Shown: positions 41,889-51,161, numbered from the stretch's first letter. The stretch: 64,000 bases of DNA from Desulfoferula mesophila (GCF_037076455.1 NZ_AP028679.1:4045501-4109500); one strand, 5' to 3'. Translations and numbers: made by a program. The notes: a model not told the origin generated them from the letters alone.

Positions 41889-43105
41889 GCTGGGAGTTCC
41901 CCCCCTGGTACCAACTGACCCCCATGGAGGTGCTGGGGCCGCGCCGGGAGCGCATCGCCAACCTGTGCGCCATGCAAGACCTGGACGGCATGCTGCTCAC
42001 CGACGCCTACGACGTGTTTTATGCCAGCGGCACCAGCCAGCAGGGCCTGGTGCTCATCCCGGCCAAGGGCGAGCCCCTGGTACTCATGCGCCGCCACGCC
42101 GAGCGGGCCGCGGCCGAAAGCCCCTGGCCGGTGACCCTCATCAAGGGGCTCACCGAGGCGGCGGACTTTCTCCTGGCCGTTTTGCCCCGGCGGGCCCGCC
42201 TGGGCCTGACCCTGGACGTCATGCCCGCCGTGGATTATTTGGGCTGGCAAAAGCGCCTGCCCGAGCGGGAGCTGATCGACGCCACCGGCCTGTGGCTGGA
42301 CCTCAAGGCGGTCAAGGACGCCTGGGAACTGGAGCGCATGGCCGAGGCGGGGCGGCTGGCCGCCTCCATCTACGCCGCCCTGCCGGGCATCATCCGGCCG
42401 GGCATGAGCGAGGCCGAGCTGGCCGGCGAGATGCAGCGGTTGGCCATGGCCGGGGGATCCATCGACCAACTGCGCTCGCGCCACGCCTATCACCAGACCT
42501 ATTCCTGGCACATCGCCTCCGGCCCGGAGGGCAACCTGCCCAGCGCCATGGACGCGCCCTTCAACGGCTGGGGGCTGTCCCCGGCCTTTCCCCTGGGGGC
42601 CAGCCACCGGCGCTTCCGGCCGGGCGAGCCCATCAACGTGGACTTCGGGGTTAGCCTGAATGGCTACCAGACCGACCAGACCCGCACCTACGTCTTGGGC
42701 CCCGCCCCGGCCGAGGTGCGCGCGGCCCACGCCTGTCTGGAAGAGATCGAGGCCGCGCTGGTCGCGGGCCTGGCGCCCGGCGCGGTGAGCGGCGAGCTCT
42801 ACGAGACGAGCCTGGAGATCGCCGCCCGCCACGGCCTGAGCGACGGCTACCTGGGGCGCCCGGGCCACAAGATCCGCTTCGCGGCCCACGGGGTGGGCCA
42901 GGAACTGGGCACCCCGCCCTATGTCCTGGAGGGCTCCCGCGCGGTGGTGCGCGCGGGCGAAACTTACGCCCTGGAGCTGAAGATCCTCACCCCCCAGGGA
43001 CCGGTGGGCCTGGAGAGCACCGTGGCGGTGCGGGACTCGGGCCCGGCCCTGAACCTGACCCCCGAGCCCAGCGTGTTGACCGAAATACCCGTGGAGACCA
43101 CATGA
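41885..43105 (+). CDS. M24 family Xaa-Pro-type peptidase
   Basis: A 406-residue two-domain protein: creatinase-like N-terminal domain and pita-bread catalytic domain. Metal ligands are visible as NVDFGVSLNGYQTDQT (two Asp), FAAHGVGQELG (His), YALELKI (Glu) and LESTVAV (Glu). It cleaves Xaa-Pro bonds or a related substrate. A GTG start at 41885 overlaps the M42 stop (GTGA); the ATG at 41924 is an alternative. Confidence 0.88.
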   Translation: MSWEFPPWYQLTPMEVLGPRRERIANLCAMQDLDGMLLTDAYDVFYASGTSQQGLVLIPAKGEPLVLMRRHAERAAAESPWPVTLIKGLTEAADFLLAVLPRRARLGLTLDVMPAVDYLGWQKRLPERELIDATGLWLDLKAVKDAWELERMAEAGRLAASIYAALPGIIRPGMSEAELAGEMQRLAMAGGSIDQLRSRHAYHQTYSWHIASGPEGNLPSAMDAPFNGWGLSPAFPLGASHRRFRPGEPINVDFGVSLNGYQTDQTRTYVLGPAPAEVRAAHACLEEIEAALVAGLAPGAVSGELYETSLEIAARHGLSDGYLGRPGHKIRFAAHGVGQELGTPPYVLEGSRAVVRAGETYALELKILTPQGPVGLESTVAVRDSGPALNLTPEPSVLTEIPVETT

Positions 43106-43569
43106 AACGCATCAACCCCGAATGGGTGAAGGCCGTCCAGAGCGGGGTGAACCCCTGCCCCTACTTTGACCTGCAATCCATGCGCATCGTGGACATCGCC
43201 TGGGGCTGGGCCCGCGTGGAGATAGAGCTGGGCCGCAAGCATCTCCAGCCCTTCGGCGTGGTGCACGGCGGGGTGATCGCCACCATCGCCGACGCGGCGG
43301 GTTTCTGGGGGGTCTACAGCCAGATGGAGCCCGGACAGGCCATGACTACGGTGGAGCTCAAGGTGAACTACCTGGCCCCCACCAAGGACCAGGGCAAGCT
43401 CATCGGCGAGGGACGCTGCATCAAGCTGGGGCGCACCCTGGGCCTGGGCGAGGCCACGATCAGCAATTCGGCGGGCAAGGTGGTGGCCCACGCCACCACC
43501 ACCCTGATGGTGGTGCCCCACCTGAGCCTGGTGAACCAGGACCAGTTGCCGGAAAAGTTCCTGGACTGA
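43102..43569 (+). CDS. PaaI-type hot-dog thioesterase
   Basis: A 155-residue thioesterase with the 4HBT pattern: LQPFGVVHGGVIATIADAAGFWG (catalytic region HGGV...D) and MTTVELKVNYLAPTK. It overlaps the M24 gene by ATGA. It probably hydrolyses acyl- or aryl-CoA esters. It is the last gene of the operon that begins at 38486. Confidence 0.85.
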   Translation: MKRINPEWVKAVQSGVNPCPYFDLQSMRIVDIAWGWARVEIELGRKHLQPFGVVHGGVIATIADAAGFWGVYSQMEPGQAMTTVELKVNYLAPTKDQGKLIGEGRCIKLGRTLGLGEATISNSAGKVVAHATTTLMVVPHLSLVNQDQLPEKFLD

Positions 43570-43675
43570 GCCGACCGGCTTGGCCGGCCCAAATTCCTCC
43601 GAAAACTTGACAATGGGCGCCGAGGCCTGCCAGCCTGATAATTGATAACTGTTTTCCACTAAGCAAGGGCGCTAT

Positions 43676-44140
43676 TTGACCAGACGCCAGCCAGCCGTGG
43701 ACCAGCGCGCCCAGGCGCGCGTGGAGGAGATGACCCAGGCCCTGCGCCAAGCGGGCCAGAGGATCACCCCCCAACGGCTGGCCGTGCTCGAAATCCTGGC
43801 CGGCAGCGATGAGCATCCCAGCGTGGAGAGGATCTACGAGCAGGTGGCGCGGGAGTTCCCCACCACCAGCCTGGCCACCGTGTACAAGACCCTGGCCTTG
43901 CTCAAGTCCCTGGATCAGGTGTTGGAGTTGGGCTTTGCCCACTGGGGCAGCCGCTATGACGGCAAACAGCCCCAACCCCATCCTCACGCCGTATGCCTGC
44001 GCTGCGGCGCCATAGCCGACCCCGACCTGCCCCAGGCACAGGAGATGGCCCGGGAAATGGCCCGCCGCTCGGGCTACCAGATAGAGCGGCATCAACTTGA
44101 CTTTTTCGGTCTCTGCCCCGACTGCCGCAAAAAGAAATGA
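43676..44140 (+). CDS. Fur family transcriptional regulator (PerR-like)
   Basis: A 154-residue metalloregulator. The winged helix contains [48 protein letters not shown]. The structural zinc site uses CLRC and CPDC, and the regulatory metal site uses HPHAVC plus downstream His. A TTG start at 43676 with AAGGGC upstream is used. The catalase gene follows after 118 nt with a PerR-like box between them, so a peroxide-sensing role is likely. Confidence 0.88.
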   Translation: MTRRQPAVDQRAQARVEEMTQALRQAGQRITPQRLAVLEILAGSDEHPSVERIYEQVAREFPTTSLATVYKTLALLKSLDQVLELGFAHWGSRYDGKQPQPHPHAVCLRCGAIADPDLPQAQEMAREMARRSGYQIERHQLDFFGLCPDCRKKK

Positions 44141-44166
44141 ATTTCGGTTTCGCGATCGGACCCGAG

Positions 44167-44181
44167 TTATAATAATTGTTA
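44167..44181. promoter_or_regulatory. PerR/Fur-like box upstream of catalase
   Basis: TTATAATAATTGTTA matches the PerR consensus TTATAATNATTATAA at 12 of 14 defined positions. It lies 78 nt before the catalase start codon. A looser GATAAT-containing element lies at 43637-43650 before the regulator gene itself. Confidence 0.6.
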
Positions 44182-44258
44182 TCTACGGAAAATCATTTTC
44201 CTTAGATAATTACTTGCATATACTCGGCGACCAACCAGAAGCCAAAGGAGACGCTTCC

Positions 44259-45770
44259 ATGTCCGAAAAGAAAAGACCCCTGACCACGGCTTTCGGCCAG
44301 CCGGTGGGCGACGACCAGCACAGCCTGACCGCCGGACCCCGGGGGCCCATCCTGATGCAGGACTATCACGTCCTGGAAAAACTGGGACACTTCGACCGCG
44401 AGCGCATCCCCGAGCGGGTGGTGCACGCCAAGGGCGCGGGCGCCTACGGATATTTCGAGGTGACCGCCGACGTGAGCCAGTACACCAAGGCCAAGTTCTT
44501 GAGCGAGGTGGGCAAGAAGACCGACGTGTTCGCCCGCTTCTCCACCGTGGGCGGCGAGCGGGGCTCGGCCGACGCGGCCCGCGACCCCCGCGGCTTTGCC
44601 CTGAAGTTCTACACCGAAGAAGGCAACTACGACATGGTGGGCAACAACACCCCCGTGTTCTTCATCCGCGACGTTATCAAGTTCCCGGACTTCATCCACA
44701 CCCAGAAGCGCAACCCGGCCACCAACCTGCCGGACCCGGACATGTTCTGGGACTTCCTGTCGCTGACCCCCGAGTCGGCCCACCAGGTGACGGTGCTCTT
44801 CTCGGATCGGGGCACCCCGGCCACCTACCGCAACATGAACGGCTATTCCAGCCACACCTACAAGTGGTACAACGCCGCCGGCGACTATTTTTGGGTGCAG
44901 TACCACTTCAAGACCGACCAGGGCATCAAAAACCTGACCCGCCAAGAGTCGGAGATGCTAAAGGGCAAGGACCCGGACCACGCCACTCGCGACCTGCACA
45001 ACGCCATCGCCCAGGGCGACTACCCCTCCTGGACCCTGGAGATGCAGATACTCACCCCCGAGCAGGCCAAGGACTTCAAGTGGGACATCCTGGACATCAC
45101 CAAGGTGTGGCCCCACGGCGAGGTGCCGCCCATCAAGGTGGGCAAGCTGGTCTTAAACCGCAACCCGGTGAACTACTTCGCCGAGGTGGAGCAGGCCGCC
45201 TTCTGCCCCGGCAACCTGGTGCCGGGCATCGCCATAAGCCCGGACAAAATGCTCCAAGGCCGGGTGTTCTCCTACCATGACACCCACATCCACCGCCTGG
45301 GCCCCAACTATCACCTGATCCCGGTGAACCAGGCCAAGCATCACCCGGAAAACAACTACCAACGCGACGGCTTCATGCGAGTGGACGACGGCGGGGGCAG
45401 CGGGCCCAACTACTACCCCAACAGTTTCGGCGGCCCGGCCCCGGACCCGGCGGCCCAGGAACCGGCCATCCCCCTGGAAGGCGACGGCGACCACTACGAA
45501 TACGCCTTTGACAACGACGACTTCGTGCAGCCGGGCAACCTGTATCGCAACGTGATGACCGACGAGGCCAGGGAGCACCTGGTGGGCAACATCGTGGACC
45601 ATCTGGGCGGCGCGGCCAAGCGCATCCAGGAACGCCAGGCGGCGGTGTTTTTCAAGTGCGATGCGGACTACGGCACCAAGGTGGCCCAGGGCCTGGGCCT
45701 GGACGTGAACCGGGTCAAGGAGTTGGCCGCCATGAGCAACGAACAGCGGGCCGCGGCCACGGCCAAGTAA
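44259..45770 (+). CDS. katA: monofunctional heme catalase (clade 3-type, small subunit)
   Basis: A 503-residue catalase. The catalytic His lies in [14 protein letters not shown], the Asn in [21 protein letters not shown], and the heme-ligand Tyr in [18 protein letters not shown]. The ATG at 44259 follows AAAGGAG. The length and lack of a C-terminal flavodoxin-like domain indicate the small-subunit type. It protects against hydrogen peroxide, probably under control of the adjacent Fur-family gene. Confidence 0.96.
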   Translation: MSEKKRPLTTAFGQPVGDDQHSLTAGPRGPILMQDYHVLEKLGHFDRERIPERVVHAKGAGAYGYFEVTADVSQYTKAKFLSEVGKKTDVFARFSTVGGERGSADAARDPRGFALKFYTEEGNYDMVGNNTPVFFIRDVIKFPDFIHTQKRNPATNLPDPDMFWDFLSLTPESAHQVTVLFSDRGTPATYRNMNGYSSHTYKWYNAAGDYFWVQYHFKTDQGIKNLTRQESEMLKGKDPDHATRDLHNAIAQGDYPSWTLEMQILTPEQAKDFKWDILDITKVWPHGEVPPIKVGKLVLNRNPVNYFAEVEQAAFCPGNLVPGIAISPDKMLQGRVFSYHDTHIHRLGPNYHLIPVNQAKHHPENNYQRDGFMRVDDGGGSGPNYYPNSFGGPAPDPAAQEPAIPLEGDGDHYEYAFDNDDFVQPGNLYRNVMTDEAREHLVGNIVDHLGGAAKRIQERQAAVFFKCDADYGTKVAQGLGLDVNRVKELAAMSNEQRAAATAK

Positions 45771-45792
45771 CCCCGCTCATCCGCTAAAACCA

Positions 45793-45828
45793 AAAGCCGT
45801 CCGCCGTTTTGCGGCGGGCGGCTTTTTA
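45793..45828. terminator. bidirectional terminator between katA and the PlsB/GpsA-like gene
   Basis: AGCCGTCCGCCG (45795-45806) pairs with CGGCGGGCGGCT (45812-45823), with one G-U pair, around TTTTG. A T-run follows on the plus strand, and TTTTGGTTTT follows on the minus strand. Confidence 0.85.
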
Positions 45829-45846
45829 AGTGTGGCGGACGCGGGG

Positions 45847-48315
45847 CTATGACTCCGCCTCGGCGCCCTCCAGGAAGGTGGTCCAGGCCTCCTCCAGGAT
45901 GGGCATCTTCACCCGGCGGGCGGCGGCCATCTTGACGGCCAGGTCCAGATCGTTCCAGGCGATGAGCGGGCGGTCTTCCTCGGCCCATTGGCGGGCCAGG
46001 CGGCGGGCCGCGGAGGGCGCCCCCTTGCCCCGGCGGGCCTGGCTGCCCACCCGGCGGCCGAACTCGCGGGCCTGGCCGCCCAGGCCGCTGGCCGCGAAGG
46101 CGGCCGACCAGGCGGCGCTGGCCGCGCTGAAGCTGCTCTCCGAGCCGCCCAGGGCCCGGGCCAGGACGATGGCCTCGGCCGAGGCGTCGGCCAGGTAGAC
46201 CCCCGCCGTGGCCGCCCGGTTCATGCGCTCCATCCGGGTGAGATAACCCGCCCACATGCCGTAGACCCGCGAGAGCACCCCGGCCAGGTTCACCCCCACC
46301 GGGTCCTCGCTCACCGCCACGGAGATGGGAGCCATGGTGAACAGCTTGGCCAGCTCGTCGCGCTCGGCGGCCGGACCGGCCAGCACCAGACGTCCGCTAC
46401 GGCCTTCCATCAGGTCGCCGGTGCCCACCGCCCCGCCCATGGCGTAGACCGTCACGTCGCCCCGCCCGGCCCGGGCGGCCATCTGGCGCACCAGGGCCAC
46501 CGGCAGATAGGGCGGCTCCGGGGCCAGGCCCCGGCTGGCCACTACCAACTTGACCCCCTGCTCGGCGTGGGCCAACAGCACCCGCACCTGCTCGGCCAGG
46601 TGGCCGGCCGGGCAGGCCAACACCACCTCGGTGGCCTTTTTGAAGGCGCTGGGCGGGTCGGAGGTGACAAAGGCGTTCTTGGGTAGGCGCTGCTCGCTGA
46701 AGCGGCCCTCGGGGCTGCGCTCGTAGACCAGTTGATCGATGATCTCGCGCCGGGGGTCGTAGAGGGTCAGGCTGGCGTGCAGATAGTGGCGGCCCTCCAA
46801 CATGCGGTTGCCCAGGTAGTGGGTAAGGGCGAAGCCCCAGTCGCCCGCGCCCACCACCACCAGGTTCTGCTTGGCGTTGGGGGAATACAGGCGGCGGTCG
46901 CCGTGGGTGGCGTAGAAGCTAAGGCCCCGGGAGTTGCGCACCTTGGGCAGCTTCTTTTCGTCGCGCAGCAGGGGCCACACCACCCCCCGGCGGCGCAGGG
47001 TCTTGAGGCCGTCGGCCACCACCTGGGAAATGGGGTTGTCCCGGATCAAATCTTCCAGGTCCGGCTCCACCCCGAAGGTCTCGCGGTGGTACTCGCTCAG
47101 GAGGTCCAGCTCGGCCTGGGCGGCCGCGTTCAGGTCGGAGGCGCCCTGGCGGCGGGCCCTGAGCAGGCCCCGGGCGGTCAGCTGACTGGCCATGACCTTT
47201 TTGCCGCGGGCGATGTCGCTGATGGCGGTGAGGGCCACGTATTCGTCCAGCTCCCGGCCCTGGCGGTCGGCGGCGTGGGCCGCTTTTAGCTCGCTGAGCA
47301 GGCGGGGCTGGGGCAGGGTCACGTAGGCCCGGCCGTAGAGACCCTGGATGCTGCGCCACATCCAGGAGCGGGGGTGGGCCACCATGCGCCCCAGGGTGGG
47401 CAGCGCGCCCAGGCCCCGAATCCAGGTGTAGACCCCCTTGCGGGCGGCCAGGGAGAGGTCTTCGGGCACCGTGGAAAAACTGATGGCCACCGGCTGGACC
47501 ACCACCTCCTGCTCGCCGGCCAGGGCCCCCCTGAGGGTGACCAGGCGGCGGGGATAGCGCAGGCTGCCATCGCGGCTGCGGGCTCCGCCCGCCCAGGCCT
47601 CCAGGAAGATGCCCTGTTGCCCGCCCCGCTCGGCCAGGGCCCGGCAGTAGTTGAACAGGGCGGCCATGTAGGATCGGTCTGCCCCCCGGCGACGCACCAC
47701 GTAGGAGCCGATCCACAGGATGCGGGCGATGCTCTCGATGGCCATCATGTTGTCGCCCGCGGCGAAGGCCGGCAGGCCCAGCCCGTTTTGGGCCAGCACC
47801 GCGGCCAACAGGAACTCGTCCAGATGCGAGGAGTGGTTGATGAGATAAACCACCCCCAGGCCCTGTTCGCGGTACCGCTTCAGCTGGTCCATGTGGGCCA
47901 GCTCGCGCCGGTCGGCCGAGGTGAAGCTGGCCGTGGGGTCCCGCTGGCTGAAAAATCCGTTGACCAGGGTCACCACCGCCGATGTGCCGTATTCGTGAAT
48001 CTCGCGGTCGTAGCGGATGGCGATGGAATCCAGGTTGTGCTCCACCGCCGCGCGGTCCGGCTCCTGGCCCTCGGAGGCGAGTTGGGCCATGGTGAGCTCG
48101 GCGGCCCACTGGCGCACCGCCCCGGCCTCTTCCCAGGAGGGAGGCATCTGGCGGAAGTGCTCCAGCCAGGGGCGGCCCGCTTCACTGTGGGACACGTGCT
48201 TGAGAAGACGGTAAAAATCCACCCGTCCGGCCTGGCGCACCAGCTGCTTTTTGAAGCTGCGCCCCAGCTTGGACGTAAGGGACAAGGGGAAGGGTTTTTG
48301 CTTGGCTGCGGACAC
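45847..48315 (-). CDS. fusion of PlsB-like glycerol-3-phosphate acyltransferase with a GpsA-like dehydrogenase domain
   Basis: An 822-residue protein starting at GTG with GAGG upstream. Residues 1 to about 430 are a PlsB/GPAT acyltransferase with the HX4D motif H161-D166 (NHSSHLDEF) and FLEAWAGGARSRDG (237-250). Residues about 483-822 resemble NAD-dependent glycerol-3-phosphate dehydrogenase: VVGAGDWGFAL (487-497), YAMGGAVGTG and DPVGVNLAG. The catalytic lysines expected in TKG and ALKN are replaced by Arg595 (SRG) and Ser682 (LSR). It should acylate glycerol-3-phosphate at the first step of phospholipid synthesis; the second domain may be a sensor or be inactive. Confidence 0.85.
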   Translation of the reverse strand: MSAAKQKPFPLSLTSKLGRSFKKQLVRQAGRVDFYRLLKHVSHSEAGRPWLEHFRQMPPSWEEAGAVRQWAAELTMAQLASEGQEPDRAAVEHNLDSIAIRYDREIHEYGTSAVVTLVNGFFSQRDPTASFTSADRRELAHMDQLKRYREQGLGVVYLINHSSHLDEFLLAAVLAQNGLGLPAFAAGDNMMAIESIARILWIGSYVVRRRGADRSYMAALFNYCRALAERGGQQGIFLEAWAGGARSRDGSLRYPRRLVTLRGALAGEQEVVVQPVAISFSTVPEDLSLAARKGVYTWIRGLGALPTLGRMVAHPRSWMWRSIQGLYGRAYVTLPQPRLLSELKAAHAADRQGRELDEYVALTAISDIARGKKVMASQLTARGLLRARRQGASDLNAAAQAELDLLSEYHRETFGVEPDLEDLIRDNPISQVVADGLKTLRRRGVVWPLLRDEKKLPKVRNSRGLSFYATHGDRRLYSPNAKQNLVVVGAGDWGFALTHYLGNRMLEGRHYLHASLTLYDPRREIIDQLVYERSPEGRFSEQRLPKNAFVTSDPPSAFKKATEVVLACPAGHLAEQVRVLLAHAEQGVKLVVASRGLAPEPPYLPVALVRQMAARAGRGDVTVYAMGGAVGTGDLMEGRSGRLVLAGPAAERDELAKLFTMAPISVAVSEDPVGVNLAGVLSRVYGMWAGYLTRMERMNRAATAGVYLADASAEAIVLARALGGSESSFSAASAAWSAAFAASGLGGQAREFGRRVGSQARRGKGAPSAARRLARQWAEEDRPLIAWNDLDLAVKMAAARRVKMPILEEAWTTFLEGAEAES

Positions 48316-48447
48316 GTCATCCTCGCCCGGCCGTTGGGGCCTTTCTGAAAAACGGATGTCCGTAACTGTAGCCTCCTGGCCCGCCTTGTCAAGAATGAAC
48401 CGGGCTCAGTCCTTGTCTGGGGCCCCCCCGGGGTGTAGATTCGGATT

Positions 48448-49440
48448 ATGTCTATCTACCAAGAAGAACCGCCGAGGTTGAGCCCGGACGAGGCTCTGGA
48501 ACGGCTCAAGGCCCTGCCCCGTCCCTGGGCCCGGGACTACCTGGCCATGTATTCCAACTGGCTGGGCGGCGTGGTCACCGAGCCCTGGCTCATGAGCGTG
48601 CCCCTGGACGACCACCTGGTGCACCGGGGCGACGGGGTGTTCGAGGCCACCAAGTGCCTGAACGGGCGCATCTACCTGTTCGAGCGCCATTTGGAGCGCC
48701 TCAAGCGCTCGGCCACCTCCATCCACCTGGAGATGCCCCTGACCCGGCGGGAGCTTACCGCCCTGGCCGTGGCGGTGATCAAGGCGGGGGGCCAGCGCGA
48801 GTGCATGCTGCGCATCTTCCTGTCGCGGGGGCCGGGCGGCTTCAGCACCAACCCCTACGAATGCCCCCAGGCGGGGGTGTACGTCATGGCCAGCCGCATC
48901 CATCCCCCGGCCGAGGAGATCTATGAGCGGGGGGCCAATCTGGGAGTGAGCCAGGTGCCGGCCAAGAGCGGCTTTTTCGCGGGGGTCAAATCCTGCAACT
49001 ACCTGCCCAACGTGCTGCTCAAGCGCGAGGCCATCACCCACGGCTGGGACTTCGCCATCTGCCTGGACCCGGAGGGCTATTTGGCCGAAGGCTCCACCGA
49101 GAACATGGGCCTGGTGGACCGCGAGGGGGTTTTGCTCCTGCCGCCGCCGGACAACATCCTGGAAGGCACCACCGCCAAGCGCACGGTGGAGCTGGCCGCC
49201 GGGCTGGTGGAGCGCGGCGAGCTGGCCGGGGTGGTCCGGCGTCACCTGGGGGTGGAGGAGTTGAGCACCGCCGCCGAGGTGCTACTCTTTGGCACCACCC
49301 TGGACGTGCTGCCGGTATGCCGCATCGACGGCAAGCCGGTGGGCGACGGTCAGGTGGGGCCGGTGGCCAAAAAGCTGCGGGCCCTGATCCTGGACGACAT
49401 CGCCAATAATCCCGAGATGTCCACGGCGGTTTGGGAATAA
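48448..49440 (+). CDS. class IV aminotransferase (branched-chain/D-amino acid transaminase-like)
   Basis: A 330-residue PLP fold-type IV enzyme with the PLP lysine at K181 (GVKSCNYLPNVLLKREA), RGDGVFEATKCLNGRIYLFERHLERL near 60-85 and EGSTENMGLV. It could be a branched-chain aminotransferase, D-alanine aminotransferase or aminodeoxychorismate lyase; the sequence alone does not separate these. It is divergent from the PlsB/GpsA-like gene. Its TAA is followed without a gap by a truncated copy of the structured repeat. Confidence 0.85.
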   Translation: MSIYQEEPPRLSPDEALERLKALPRPWARDYLAMYSNWLGGVVTEPWLMSVPLDDHLVHRGDGVFEATKCLNGRIYLFERHLERLKRSATSIHLEMPLTRRELTALAVAVIKAGGQRECMLRIFLSRGPGGFSTNPYECPQAGVYVMASRIHPPAEEIYERGANLGVSQVPAKSGFFAGVKSCNYLPNVLLKREAITHGWDFAICLDPEGYLAEGSTENMGLVDREGVLLLPPPDNILEGTTAKRTVELAAGLVERGELAGVVRRHLGVEELSTAAEVLLFGTTLDVLPVCRIDGKPVGDGQVGPVAKKLRALILDDIANNPEMSTAVWE

Positions 49441-49491
49441 CGGCGGCTGCGCCAGACGCCCCATAGCCGCGTTGCCGGCAAGGTGGGCAGG
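49441..49491 (+). repeat. structured stop-abutting repeat, truncated copy R5
   Basis: It starts at the base after the aminotransferase TAA with CGGCGGCTGCGCCAGACGCC and continues through GCCGCGTTGCCGGC, matching the first 40 nt of R4. It stops before the central stem. Confidence 0.7.
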
Positions 49492-49511
49492 ATCAAGAAA
49501 TCAAAAAACGT

Positions 49512-49550
49512 GTAGGTTGGCGTAGAGGGCGCAAGCCCGCAACCCAACAA
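49512..49550. repeat. GTTGGG/CCCAAC-type hairpin repeat, copy 3 (inverted)
   Basis: GTAGGTTGGCGTAGAGGGC, then GCAAGCCC and CAACCCAAC form a hairpin GGGC-GCAA-GCCC with outer GTTGG/CCAAC pairing. It is inverted relative to copies 1 and 2. Confidence 0.6.
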
Positions 49551-49574
49551 TTGCTTATGAACAGGCACCTCAAG

Positions 49575-49608
49575 GTGTTGGGTTTCGCTTCGCTCTACCT
49601 AACCTACC
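49575..49608. repeat. GTTGGG hairpin repeat, copy 4 (degenerate)
   Basis: GTGTTGGGTTTCGCTTCGCTC followed by TACCTAACCTACC matches copy 1 with substitutions. The remaining bases up to 49780 show nothing beyond a ribosome site before the methyltransferase. Confidence 0.6.
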
Positions 49609-49780
49609 AAAGATCATTGCGCCGCTGATTCCGATGGTCGAGACCAACCCCAGCCATTCCACCCACAGAGACAAGCAGGACACGATGGTGTATTTTGAAT
49701 CAAGGGCAATGCACCGCCCTTCTACTCCTGCCTGAACTCACGGTGCGACCAGCATCGAACCACACATGCAGGGGACGAGC

Positions 49781-50803
49781 ATGTCTATTCTAGAGCCCAT
49801 CGAGGAGAGCCCACGCAGCCTGTACCAAGCGGTCTATGCGCCGGTCAAGGCCGAGATCATCCTGGCCGGGATCAAAGTGGGACTTTTTAGCCATCTGCAA
49901 GAACCCATCAGCGCAGCCGCCCTGGTGGACAAGCTGGGCTGGGAGCCAAGGGCAACCGAAATACTGCTCAATGGCCTGGCTTCTGCCGATATCTTGCTAA
50001 AGCAAAACGGTCTGTTCTCCAACAGCCTCGAGGCCTCGCGTTTTCTGGTCCCCGGCAGGCCCACCTATTTGGGAGATCATCTGCTCAACACCCACCGCAT
50101 GGTGACCGGCGGGCTCGTCGGCCTGCCCGAGCGCCTGCGCAATGACACGCCTCCCCAAACCCAGCAAACCGGCCAATCCGGCCCAACCGACTGGTCGGCC
50201 ATGGCCGAGGGCATGGCCAATTCGGCCCGGGCGGGGCGGGTGCAGATGGTGCTGCCTCTGGTACTGGGACTGCCCGAGTTCACCACCTTCCGCAAAATGC
50301 TGGACCTGGGCGGCGGGCCGGGCCTGCTGTGCATCGCCATGGTGCAGGCCCATCCCTCCATGCGCGGGGTGGTCTTTGACAATCCGGCTGTGGGTGACCA
50401 AGCTCGCCAGTACATACAAGAGCACGGCCTCACAGATCGTGTCACCTTTTTGGGCGGCGACTACATGAGCGATTCCCTCGGCTCGGGCTACGACCTGGTC
50501 TGGGCCAGCGCCTCGCTGAATTACTGCGGCGAGCGGCTCGACGAGCTGGTGGCCAAGGTCTACAACGCCCTGGAGCATGGCGGAGTCTTCGCCGTGTTGC
50601 AGGAGGGCCTGACCCACGAGGGCACCAAGCCCTCGGAGATGGTGCTGCCCATGCTGGCCTGGCGGCTGGGCTCGGACGAGGGAATCAATTTCGCGCAAGG
50701 ACAGATCGCCCAAGCCATGCTGGAGGCCGGTTTCCGCTCGGTGCGTTCGCGCACCGTGCAAACCCTGCACGGCCCCATGGACTTTGACGTGGCCCGGAAA
50801 TAG
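49781..50803 (+). CDS. SAM-dependent O-methyltransferase (family 2 type)
   Basis: A 340-residue methyltransferase with an N-terminal winged-helix dimerisation domain (EIILAGIKVGLFSHL; LVDKLGWEPRATEILLNGL) and a Rossmann domain with SAM motif MLDLGGGPGLLCIAMV near 180. The catalytic region resembles small-molecule O-methyltransferases such as hydroxyneurosporene or aminobenzoate methyltransferases. The ATG at 49781 is preferred over one 15 nt upstream because GGGGA precedes it at proper spacing. The substrate is unknown. Base composition is slightly lower in GC than neighbouring genes. Confidence 0.85.
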   Translation: MSILEPIEESPRSLYQAVYAPVKAEIILAGIKVGLFSHLQEPISAAALVDKLGWEPRATEILLNGLASADILLKQNGLFSNSLEASRFLVPGRPTYLGDHLLNTHRMVTGGLVGLPERLRNDTPPQTQQTGQSGPTDWSAMAEGMANSARAGRVQMVLPLVLGLPEFTTFRKMLDLGGGPGLLCIAMVQAHPSMRGVVFDNPAVGDQARQYIQEHGLTDRVTFLGGDYMSDSLGSGYDLVWASASLNYCGERLDELVAKVYNALEHGGVFAVLQEGLTHEGTKPSEMVLPMLAWRLGSDEGINFAQGQIAQAMLEAGFRSVRSRTVQTLHGPMDFDVARK

Positions 50804-50821
50804 GAGCGCAACGGTTCGGTC

Positions 50822-50866
50822 AAAAAAATAGCCGGGCGTTGGGATGCTACAAACCAACGCCCGGCG
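50822..50866 (-). terminator. rho-independent terminator for the cupin gene
   Basis: GCCGGGCGTTGG (50831-50842) pairs perfectly with CCAACGCCCGGC (50854-50865). On the minus strand it is followed by TATTTTTTTG. It lies just downstream of the cupin stop. Confidence 0.85.
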
Positions 50867-50885
50867 CAAAACTGCTGTCGGAACT

Positions 50886-51161
50886 TTACTTCAGCTCGAC
50901 CTCCACGAAACTGAACTCGCGCTCCCCCGCGTTGATGGTGTTGTGGCTCACCCCGGCCGGGCGGGCGTAGGTGGCTCCCGCCTGCAAGCCGACCTCTTTC
51001 GTCCCGTCGGCGTCTTGCAGGCGCAGCACTCCGTCGGTAAGCGGCACCACCACATAGTCCAGAGGGTGCACGTGATGCCCCGTTGCCCCGCCGGGAGGCA
51101 GCCGCCACAAGGTCGCTTTCACCCGCTCATTATCCACTTGCACCGTTGACGTCACTTGCAT
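50886..51161 (-). CDS. small cupin protein
   Basis: A 91-residue single-domain cupin with a metal-site pattern GHHVHPLDYVVVPLTDG (two His) and a second motif ARPAGVSHNTINAG. The start ATG at 51161 follows a purine-rich ribosome site. Small cupins of this type act as metal-dependent sensors or enzymes; no specific role is visible. Confidence 0.82.
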   Translation of the reverse strand: MQVTSTVQVDNERVKATLWRLPPGGATGHHVHPLDYVVVPLTDGVLRLQDADGTKEVGLQAGATYARPAGVSHNTINAGEREFSFVEVELK

